NCBI GenBank assembly: GCA_934045075.1
Contig: OW203747.1
Span: 6,158,357-6,222,356, forward strand
DNA length: 64,000 nucleotides
Source: Yponomeuta sedellus
Taxonomy: Eukaryota > Arthropoda > Insecta > Lepidoptera > Yponomeutidae
Direction of reading: 5' to 3'
The translations under genes and the position numbers were made by a program. Positions 60,501 to 64,000 of this stretch are shown one piece after another (the stretch's first letter is position 1; every line of letters starts with the position of its first letter). A model generated the notes under the pieces. The model saw nothing but the letters and a program-made list of their open reading frames with translations. It was not told the origin of the DNA and did no database searches.

Positions 60501-63500
60501 CGCCTTTTACGACACCCGCGGGAAGAATTTGGGTTGGTGCTATTCTCTAGGCCGGCACCATACAGCCAAATAAAAATTACATTTATATATGTACACCGGT
60601 TTATAAAATTTTATCAGTGCTATTTTCCGTTGCCGCGCTATATTGTTCTTCGAGCTAAGCATTTTATTTCCTCAGCGACTCTACAAGCTGACTTGGCCCA
60701 AGCTCACGCGGAGAAGGCTTCTCTGGATGAAGAGCTGGCCAGCGCTCGGTTGGCCATCGAGCGTCATCAGCGTCAGTCGAAGCACGAGACCAATCGCCTC
60801 AACTCCGAGGTAGGAACTTCAATGTTTGTGATGATTTATGGGTCAGGATTATGTATAACACGGCTCTCACATAGGTATGGGTATAGTCGCGATTGCTTAT
60901 TGCGTCGATAAACTCACTACTTCTGTCTACCCTAGACCACGGCAATTGCAACGTTAATCCGCGCTAATTGCTGCAACCGCAGTAATGACGGTTAGAGCTG
61001 TTAAAAACTGCGATTTTTAGGTCTTTAACAGAACTCTCCAGTAACTTTAAAGCGAGCTAGATTGTTGAAGATACATATAGAACACTTTATTGTACATAAA
61101 AAAGCAAATTATAGTCTGTTAGCTTTTGGAATATACCTCGTCTACTATCGGATAGAATCGGATATATTCGTGCAATACAAATATCGGAAATAATATGACA
61201 CTTAATTTCGAAATCGGAATTGATATGACACTTAATTTCGAAATCAGAACTCTATCATCAGTAAGAAAACCGGCTAAAATTGGCGAAAACCGAAGCCTAC
61301 TCTAGAGCCCGAGGTTCGAATGTTCTAAAAGCTAACAGACTATACATAGTTTTTGAACAACATTGACGGAAATTTATATAATGTAATGTCTGTAATGTTT
61401 ATATTTCAGTCGTCTGTCGATCGTTACACAAAAGGTTATAAAGTTTATTCTGTCACTATTATACTGTTAAAGAGACTAAGTTTGAAAGTGAGAAGAAAAA
61501 GGGATACAGAGAAAGAACGAGAGAACTAGGGAGGGAGAGGCAGAGAGAAAGAGAGAGAGATATAAAGGGAGAAAGAGTGAGAGAGAGTTATGCCTGACAT
61601 AACCGATCGAAATTTTCATCCATTTTAGAGAAAGGAGAGTTTTAATGTCTTTAGTAGGTGATACGAAGTACACCGGGTCATGTAGTATGTAATAAGTATG
61701 CATATCTTATTATTTTTTGCCCAACTGCATGACACATTGTCAGCTATGCTACAATATTGTTTCAGATCCAGTCACTCCGTCAACGTCTGGACAGAGCTGA
61801 TGCCGACTTGGTACATTCTCGTCGTGAGAACCTCCGTCTGTCCGAACAGATTGCTACTCTGGAGAAAGAGGTAAAGTACTTAATCATAATAATAATAAAG
61901 TATAAAACCAATGTACGTAAAAATTGTTTTGCAATGGCAATCGTCCCATTTTAAAAAATTAAACATAATATACATACGCTATCAAAGAAGTTAAAAACAT
62001 AAAAAAGATTTACTGGCCGGTCAGTAACAATAATAATTATAGTTTATTGACAACTATAAATGCATTCCTCGAAACCCTACATACTGTGGAGACACATAAC
62101 ATGGACACACTATTTTTATTTTTAATGCACTAACCCGTGCTAAGGAACAAATTTAAAAACCTATTTAGAGGCTAAAAATTTCACCCATGCCGGGATTCGA
62201 ACCCGCAACCTCTGGCTATCCGTACTCTGGTACGGATAGCCAGAGGTTGCGGGTTCGAATCCCGGCATGGGTGAAATTTTTAGCCTCTAAATAGGTTTTT
62301 AAACATAACATGGAGTTAGACTATAAAAGTTTTTTTTCAAGATGTCGGAATATGACATCATGTTGAGAGGCCAATTTGGGATGAATTTATAGTAGTGAGG
62401 GATTTAGTTAGTGTCGTGAAAACGTCACCTTACTTATATCTTATGTTACACAGTAGAAAGATGTGCAGTTGTAAAAAGAAGACGACCATTAACTCTGGCA
62501 GCAATAGTAAACATCTGCGGGATGCCATAACAACAAGAATTTAAACTAATTGAACTATTAGTTAAATCACGGCGTCTTAAAAGGCCCTAGAGTCTAATAT
62601 TTACATAGTTTTTCAATAGAATGCTGTAAGCAAGACAATGGTGGTTATTATAAAAATAATGTTGGAAGCAAAACTGCCTTTTCTTCTTACTTCATGTCGT
62701 AAAGTTCGCATATTGTTAAATCATGGTGGTAATATCTATCAAACGCATGAAGATAGAGACACCATAGTAGAGCATAATGCATTTAGCGATAGAGATATGT
62801 TAGGTATATTAGATGTAAGTTCTTAAGGAAACTATTCCGACAAACAAACTCATGTAGAGTATCTTACATTCACAGTTGAACATGAAGAACTTGACACCAA
62901 TGTCTCCAGAGAAGAACAAGAAGGAGAAAGAATTTTCCACGATGCTGGAGTCCATGGAAAACAAACATGGTAAGTTACAACAATCACAAATTAAATGGGC
63001 TTAACACAAACTAATTTTTGTTCTAGGCACTCTTCCTTTAAATTCCATGTGTCTACGATCAGTAACTCAATCACCTTTATGTTCATCTAATGGGTAAACT
63101 ATTGATGTTTTGAACATTGTAAAATTACCTTCTAGCTTGTTCAGTTTGTCTACACTAAAGTTAACTTCAAAACATTCATATTTTACCCTTTCATTTTCAA
63201 TAGTTGCATGTACTTGAAAGGGCTTAAGTATCTGTTTCAATAGTTTATTCATCAGATTGTTACAAAAACTTTGAACCAATAAAACATAGCAAAAATGTAA
63301 GTCAACCACACTGACTAAGTTAGGTGTACAGTTATTCACTAATTGTTAACACAGCTGAAATTACAAGTGATATAAGATTTATAGTGCGAGGAATTCTGGT
63401 GTTCTCTTCCAAAGTTTAGTTATATTCGGCAGATAGTACGCCCGATGTCACTGAATACGGAGTTTGATATTAATCAGCTCGAAGTAACACAGCTAGACTG

Positions 63501-63871
63501 AGACGACGACTCTATATCAAGCTCAATTGCAATATAAATGCCTCTAAACATTATGAGCAAGAAACTATCGATCCCCTCACGCCCCGAGCCACCCTAGTCC
63601 TAAAAATCGAGTACTCTGTACAATGCGCACTGCTTAAAATGTTTGCCAAAATCTCAAGCCTTGAGCTTCACATACTGCAAATACTGCTAAGTCTCGACCC
63701 TGGAAGAGAAAACCCGGATCCCCTCACGACGCTAAGCCCCAACTTTCCCGCAGCCAAAACGGTCGCTGAGCTGGAGTCAATGATCCACTCGCAAAACAGT
63801 CTGATGGAGAAACTCACCGGCGAGTGTCGAGGGCTCACAGACAAGCTCGACGACGCGAGCCGTAGGCATAA
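48467..63871 (+). CDS. SDCCAG8: SDCCAG8-like centrosomal/ciliary coiled-coil protein (14 visible exons, 3' end open)
   Basis: Fourteen exons (48467-48585, 50684-50801, 52596-52791, 53608-53732, 54216-54386, 55548-55689, 56362-56456, 56838-56997, 57551-57712, 59466-59571, 60676-60809, 61766-61870, 62876-62969, 63754-63871) encode about 615 residues, mostly heptad coiled coil. Recognition rests on exon 4-5 (VVNFIQKQEEYIEQLERESQ, YCRDELNNLLGKVKEVISEN) and exon 14 (NSLMEKLTGECRGLTDKLDD), which correspond to conserved segments of SDCCAG8. That protein sits at centrosomes and basal bodies and is needed for ciliary signalling and centrosome organisation. Vertebrate SDCCAG8 is about 710 residues, so roughly 100 are expected beyond the window. 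Junction phases match except exon 6 to 7. Confidence 0.75.
48893..48995. repeat. Dispersed repeat shared with 54395-54495
   Basis: GAAAAGGTTTTATTCAAAGT, GCGCAGAAACTGCGGCTTAA and ACGTTACAAGTCAAA recur at 54395-54495; part recurs in reverse at 16465-16520. The family is not identified. Confidence 0.65.
49355..49430 (+). mobile_element. RTE-like LINE 3' tail
   Basis: GGGCTATGTCCAGCAGTGGA, TAGTATAGCCTGA and a GACGACGACGACGA tail match the 3' end seen at 23085-23200. Confidence 0.55.
49864..50197 (+). mobile_element. tRNA-like retroposon, direct copy
   Basis: It runs from ATTTTTAGCCTCTAAATAGG through the spacer (TTAGCACGGGTTAGTGC, GTAGTCGGGGCTGTAAGTG) to a complete tRNA-like core (GGCTCAATTGGTAGAGCG, B-box GGTTCGAATCC) and the tail. 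The tail sequence occurs at both ends, 308 bp apart. A 9-bp target duplication AATCAGTGA lies at 49855-49863 and 50198-50206. Confidence 0.75.
50198..50260. repeat. 29-bp tandem duplication at the retroposon's 3' flank
   Basis: AATCAGTGACATGTTTACAT plus GTTTTTTAA occurs twice in a row directly after the retroposon tail. Confidence 0.75.
50296..50326. repeat. (CA)n microsatellite
   Basis: About 12 CA units with one interruption (CACGCACAC). Confidence 0.85.
50684..50801 (+). CDS. SDCCAG8: SDCCAG8 exon 2
   Basis: The acceptor is ATCCCTACTACAG and the donor GTAAGT. It reads RPAKMNEYGLKRIPDYTELA then YKEAVGKLRYFLSGNYSPT. A PxYTELxxKEAVxxLRxxL pattern is similar to the short N-terminal helix of SDCCAG8. 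An alternative start is the in-frame ATG at 50697. Confidence 0.75.
50802..51583. other. SDCCAG8 intron 2, left part
   Basis: A short inverted pair (CTTATTCATAATCGTCTGCT near 50932, and its near-complement AGCGGACCATTATGAATAAG near 51042) frames a small MITE-like unit. Nothing else is recognised. Confidence 0.4.
51584..51930 (+). mobile_element. 5S-rRNA-derived SINE, near full length
   Basis: It is nearly identical in layout to 16884-17240: CTGCCTGAGTGATCTTAAAC, GATCACGAAGGTTAAGCAAC, GCGCGTTCAGTGCATGGATG, then the body to a GATGATG end. Close similarity suggests the two copies are relatively young. Confidence 0.8.
52145..52255. repeat. Dispersed repeat related to 21510-21660
   Basis: TTTATTATGACAATTCGAGG, CATTGCGTAGAAAAGTCT and AAACTGGCCCCAGAC are diverged matches to the earlier copy. 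Confidence 0.45.
52596..52791 (+). CDS. SDCCAG8: SDCCAG8 exon 3
   Basis: The acceptor is TTGACCACCAG and the donor GTAAGA. It reads VRSYGGSASIKNLDEPDGDL then DKKYASTTLGANLDFKPRPR and AKYATLYADSLKNYTPSRNL, ending one base into a codon. It appears linker-like and insect-specific; the vertebrate protein has no obvious counterpart that I can recall. Confidence 0.75.
52818..52995 (+). mobile_element. Helitron-like short element, third type
   Basis: It runs TCTATAATATAAAAATGAAT, GAGAGCAGCTGAACCGATTT, GGCGGTACGAAGTTCGCTGG to GTCAGCTAG, followed by T. It is a complete copy within SDCCAG8 intron 3. Confidence 0.7.
53357..53520. repeat. Dispersed repeat shared with the RhoGEF intron
   Basis: ACAGACCATCTTTTCTCATG, GTATGATAAGATTCCATGAT, ATAACTTTAAATGCC and TTAGTGCTGCGGCCAGACAC match 21826-22040 in order. 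It ends about 90 bp before exon 4. Confidence 0.6.
53608..53732 (+). CDS. SDCCAG8: SDCCAG8 exon 4
   Basis: The acceptor CCCTTCCAG leaves CG to complete an alanine codon (phase 1). It reads PPPPAPAASDLSGGTNPDVV then NFIQKQEEYIEQLERESQYC and R, donor GTAAGT. The proline/alanine run leads into the first conserved SDCCAG8 coiled coil. Confidence 0.85.
53768..54115 (-). mobile_element. 5S-derived SINE (reverse), with head
   Basis: The body (TCCCCACCGAGGGGCACGTC, GGACTGGTGGAGGCTTGCAA, GACAGCCGGCAC) is followed on the right by the 5S-like head (CCACCCATCCTGCACCTGAC, TTGCTTAACTCAAGTGATTG). It lies in intron 4. Confidence 0.75.
54216..54386 (+). CDS. SDCCAG8: SDCCAG8 exon 5
   Basis: The acceptor is CCAACACCTAG and the donor GTAATG; 57 codons. 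It reads DELNNLLGKVKEVISENEHL then HEAQKNRLISRMFQTTGSET and an acidic end DELDDLGDSTGLDSDNK. The acidic end is repeated in degenerate form through the next kilobase of intron. Confidence 0.85.
54395..54495. repeat. Dispersed repeat shared with 48893-48995
   Basis: GAAAAGGTTTTATTCAAAGT, GCGCAGAAACAGCGGCTTAA and ACGTTACAAGTCAAA. It starts eight bases after the exon 5 donor. Confidence 0.65.
54545..55425 (+). repeat. Degenerate tandem copies of the exon 5 donor end
   Basis: At least six copies of the last 40-60 bp of exon 5 follow it in the intron. Copies ending near 54697, 54801 and 54951 keep AAG or CGATAAG followed by GT (54698, 54802, 54952), that is, intact decoy donors. Copies ending near 55051, 55171 and 55425 have lost GT. 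Typical words are GCACTGGGTTGGACAGTGAC and GGATGAACTGGGT. Frames are broken in most copies. Confidence 0.8.
55548..55689 (+). CDS. SDCCAG8: SDCCAG8 exon 6 (phase anomaly at its end)
   Basis: The acceptor is CTCTGTTCTAG. It reads ISPSKARRSASKSRPTKLEG then PNIVFESRIAELEAQLTQAK and IDLKK. The only good donor, CAA-GTAGGT at 55690, leaves the exon one base too long for exon 7. The extra base appears to be in the A-run at 55680-55683, since one A fewer would give phase 0. Confidence 0.7.
55690..56361. other. SDCCAG8 intron 6
   Basis: It contains a reverse Helitron-like end at 56035-56160 (ACTAGCTGTGCCCCGCGATG, AAATCGCTCCAGCCA) and otherwise AT-rich sequence. Confidence 0.5.
56362..56456 (+). CDS. 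SDCCAG8: SDCCAG8 exon 7
   Basis: The acceptor is TTCTTTTCTCAG and the donor GTTGGT (weak but in phase). It reads EENNEKNKRKLASGLVDSTC then LDGFKRQIDNLQ and ends two bases into an arginine codon completed by exon 8. Confidence 0.75.
56663..56775 (-). mobile_element. 5S-derived SINE 3' body fragment (reverse)
   Basis: GTATCAACTCTTAATGTCCCC-like start (near ATCAACTCTTAATGTCCCC), TCTTCCTGCATCGCAGAAAG and GGTTAGGCCATATTCC are the distal body. It stops at GGAGGAGGAACG. Confidence 0.55.
56838..56997 (+). CDS. SDCCAG8: SDCCAG8 exon 8
   Basis: The acceptor is TGTCAACTAG and the donor GTAAAG. It reads DKTSLESQISKLKLSLDSRD then YKRGSDAVEHQLREERNNLE and AELRRLK, heptad coiled coil, phase out 0. Confidence 0.8.
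57130..57550 (+). repeat. Minisatellite made of the exon 9 acceptor (71-74 bp units)
   Basis: Five upstream copies repeat the unit CCCGTTGAATTCTGACCTTG, ACACAACGATTAAA, CTATGTCCAG-GACGACCTAGCCAAAG. Copies of the exon start are at 57187, 57261, 57332, 57403 and 57477; the real one is 57551. Spacings are 74, 71, 71, 74 and 74. Four upstream copies keep the acceptor CAG; the one at 57403 has CAA. Reading on from an upstream copy soon meets a stop, so only the last acceptor is useful. Confidence 0.9.
57551..57712 (+). CDS. SDCCAG8: SDCCAG8 exon 9
   Basis: The acceptor is CTTTGTCCAG and the donor GTGAAA; 54 codons, phase 0. It reads DDLAKERSKTRELAGEGARR then IQERSAAEQRYNAHFDELSH and DLAAQYDNVAKLQ. 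It is GC-rich compared with its flanks. Confidence 0.85.
57752..58270 (-). mobile_element. 5S-derived SINE (reverse), interrupted
   Basis: The left part (57752-57856: GGGCACGGGTCTTTTGCTGC, TCCACCACGGGGGCC, GTTGGTGGAGG) and right part (58109-58270: TAAGACAGTGGCGGGCCTTA, GACAGCCGGCACCC, GCGAAGCACGGAAGC) are one SINE body split by a poly(T)-starting insert. The 5S-like head is missing. Confidence 0.7.
57857..58108 (-). mobile_element. Non-LTR element 3' fragment inside the SINE
   Basis: It begins with a T-run (poly(A) on the minus strand), then GGAAACATTTATTCAAATAA (TTTATT is the reverse of AATAAA), and ends at GAACAAGAGGACAGACAG. About 250 bp, no frame; the family is unknown. Confidence 0.55.
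58374..58485 (+). mobile_element. LINE 3' tail with (CTTAT)n
   Basis: AGTAAGGCCGCCAGTTCAAG and CTGGTGTACAATAAAGAATA, with a CTTATCTTATCT end, match 17505-17612. Confidence 0.55.
58608..58807 (+). mobile_element. tRNA-like retroposon, older copy
   Basis: The core CATTAGCTCAGTTGGGAGAG, CGTTGGTACGGTTAGCCAGA and B-box GGTTCGAGCCC, with tail AGCCTCTAAATAGGTTTTTA. It is more diverged than the copy directly downstream. Confidence 0.65.
58861..59087 (+). mobile_element. tRNA-like retroposon, single unit with clean target duplication
   Basis: This 227-bp copy starts ACCTAACTGCAAAGTAGGTA, contains one intact tRNA-like core (TTGGCTCAATTGGTAGAGCG, B-box GGTTCGAATCC) and ends AGCCTCTAAATAGGTTTTTT plus AA. 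A 15-bp target duplication ACATACTGTACATGT flanks it (58846-58860, 59088-59102). The core could fold as a tRNA with a GGA anticodon, but C33 replaces the usual T33 and the T stem has a mismatch. Confidence 0.85.
59195..59377 (+). mobile_element. Helitron-like short element, third type
   Basis: It runs TCTACTATAATATAAAAATG, CTCGAGAGCAGCTGAACCGA, GGCGGTACGAAGTTCGCTGT to GTCAGCTAG then T. It lies about 90 bp upstream of exon 10. Confidence 0.7.
59466..59571 (+). CDS. SDCCAG8: SDCCAG8 exon 10
   Basis: The acceptor is GTGTTTTACAG and the donor GTACCG. It reads LELERQRRDDNDLKREISMK then NAAIEELKMELKNKT, and ends one base into the next codon (G, completed as GCG). Confidence 0.8.
59651..59740. repeat. 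(GAAC)n microsatellite
   Basis: About 19 GAAC units followed by GAAT units (ATGAATGAATGAATGAAT). The minus-strand serine-phenylalanine-valine-arginine frame over it is not a gene. Confidence 0.95.
59772..60290. mobile_element. Two opposed 5S-derived SINE pieces
   Basis: 59772-59830 is a + strand head only (CGGCTGCCTGAGTGATCTTA, CGATCACGAAAGTTAAGCAA). 59972-60290 is a reverse copy with body (CCCACCGAGGGGCACG-like words, GGATTGGTAGAGGCTTGCAA) and, on the right, the head (CCATCAAGCACTGAACGCGC, TTCGTGATCGTTTAAGAT). The heads face outward. Confidence 0.7.
60308..60578 (-). mobile_element. RTE-like LINE 3' end (reverse)
   Basis: CTTCTTCAGGCGATATTAGT, GTTGTGCTATCATTGGGGGG and GACACCCGCGGGAAGAATTT match 46803-47010 and extend it with CGCCTTTTACGACACCCGC. 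Confidence 0.6.
60676..60809 (+). CDS. SDCCAG8: SDCCAG8 exon 11
   Basis: The acceptor is TTATTTCCTCAG and the donor GTAGGA. It reads TLQADLAQAHAEKASLDEEL then ASARLAIERHQRQSKHETNR and LNSE, coiled coil, phase out 0. Confidence 0.8.
60810..61765. other. SDCCAG8 intron 11
   Basis: It holds a purine-rich AGAGAGA tract (about 61485-61590) and a near-repeated word GATATGACACTTAATTTCGA (about 61192 and 61219). The words CTGTTAGCTTTTGGAATAT (61118) and TTCTAAAAGCTAACAGAC (61322) are inverted and may frame a MITE of about 220 bp. Confidence 0.45.
61766..61870 (+). CDS. SDCCAG8: SDCCAG8 exon 12
   Basis: The acceptor is TATTGTTTCAG and the donor GTAAAG; 35 codons. It reads IQSLRQRLDRADADLVHSRR then ENLRLSEQIATLEKE. 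The ENLRLSEQIA part parallels the late coiled coil of SDCCAG8. Confidence 0.8.
62106..62302 (+). mobile_element. Foldback tRNA-like retroposon, short hairpin copy
   Basis: The left arm (62106-62223) is an inverted unit from CACACTATTTTTATTTTTAA to CCTCTGGCTATCCGTA. The right arm (62227-62302) repeats the same core in direct orientation to AGGTTTTTAA. About 75 bp pair almost perfectly across a four- to six-base loop. A 12-bp target duplication ACATAACATGGA flanks it (62094-62105, 62303-62314). It lies in SDCCAG8 intron 12. Confidence 0.85.
62876..62969 (+). CDS. SDCCAG8: SDCCAG8 exon 13
   Basis: The acceptor is CTTACATTCACAG and the donor GTAAGT. It reads LNMKNLTPMSPEKNKKEKEF then STMLESMENKH and ends one base into an alanine codon. 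Confidence 0.8.
62970..63753. other. SDCCAG8 intron 13
   Basis: No repeat family or extra exon is recognised. The flanking phases match (1 to 1), so none is required. Confidence 0.5.
63754..63871 (+). CDS. SDCCAG8: SDCCAG8 exon 14 (last visible)
   Basis: The acceptor CTTTCCCGCAG leaves CC to complete alanine. It reads KTVAELESMIHSQNSLMEKL then TGECRGLTDKLDDASRRH. This aligns with the segment of SDCCAG8 where SQNxxLxKLxxEC...KL is conserved. The donor AA-GTACGA at 63872 is preferred because the family continues. Reading through instead would give ten more bases of frame and a stop at 63891-63893, a possible alternative 3' end. Confidence 0.8.
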
Positions 63872-64000
63872 GTACGACCTCCTTGTTGTTTAAATACACC
63901 AGTGGCATTCAGACACAGATGGTGACCCGAAACGTGTTCGCTCTAGCGTGTGCGGGAATTGGAAGCGTTACACGTGGCGCAGTGTTATCGATATTGGCAG

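Noticed and set aside
60378..60911. A 177-residue + frame running into SDCCAG8 exon 11
   Set aside because: Its first half translates a LINE 3' end; the true exon starts at the acceptor at 60675 in phase with exon 10.
62638..62826. A 62-residue + frame in intron 12
   Set aside because: No homology is recognised, it has no phase relation to flanking exons, and its length is within chance for AT-rich sequence.

Overview
The window looks like nuclear DNA of a moth or butterfly (Lepidoptera). It is AT-rich. Genes are split by GT-AG introns. Introns and spacers are packed with short retroposons, Helitron-like ends with a GTCAGCTAG-type terminus, and RTE/Jockey-type LINE debris, a mix typical of lepidopteran genomes. 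No species can be named from the sequence alone.

Two host genes lie on the + strand. The first (22134-33422) is the 3' part of a PLEKHG-type Rho guanine-nucleotide exchange factor: the C-terminal half of a DH domain, a PH domain spread over four exons, then one very long terminal exon of about 1573 codons. Its 5' exons were not found and are probably left of the window. The second (48467-63871, open at the right edge) is a 14-exon coiled-coil gene. It matches SDCCAG8, a centrosome and ciliary-base protein, in its N-terminal coiled coil and again in its last visible exon. All its exon junctions join in phase except one (exon 6 to exon 7).

Region by region: 1-22 kb is gene-poor and repeat-rich. 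It holds a foldback tRNA-like retroposon, a TIR element nested in another copy of it, 5S-rRNA-derived SINEs, two other tRNA-like SINE families, LINE fragments, and two decayed minus-strand coding relics, one with a zinc-ribbon pattern. 22-33.4 kb is the RhoGEF gene. 33.4-38.6 kb is its likely 3' UTR plus spacer. 38.6-45.3 kb is a very young BEL/Pao LTR retrotransposon (identical 249-bp LTRs, TAAAT target duplication) inserted inside a Helitron-like copy; its pol frame is broken by a 5-bp duplication. 45.4-48.4 kb is repeat-rich spacer. 48.5-64 kb is the SDCCAG8 gene with repeat-filled introns.

The most unusual signals are these. (1) A foldback tRNA-like retroposon has constant ends, target duplications of 9-15 bp, a 308-bp internal period and an 84-bp deletion derivative. 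(2) Three exon edges (RhoGEF DH exon, SDCCAG8 exon 5 donor, SDCCAG8 exon 9 acceptor) have been tandemly multiplied into the neighbouring intron, leaving decoy splice sites. (3) A 1.8-kb TIR element carries ACGTC-rich ends.
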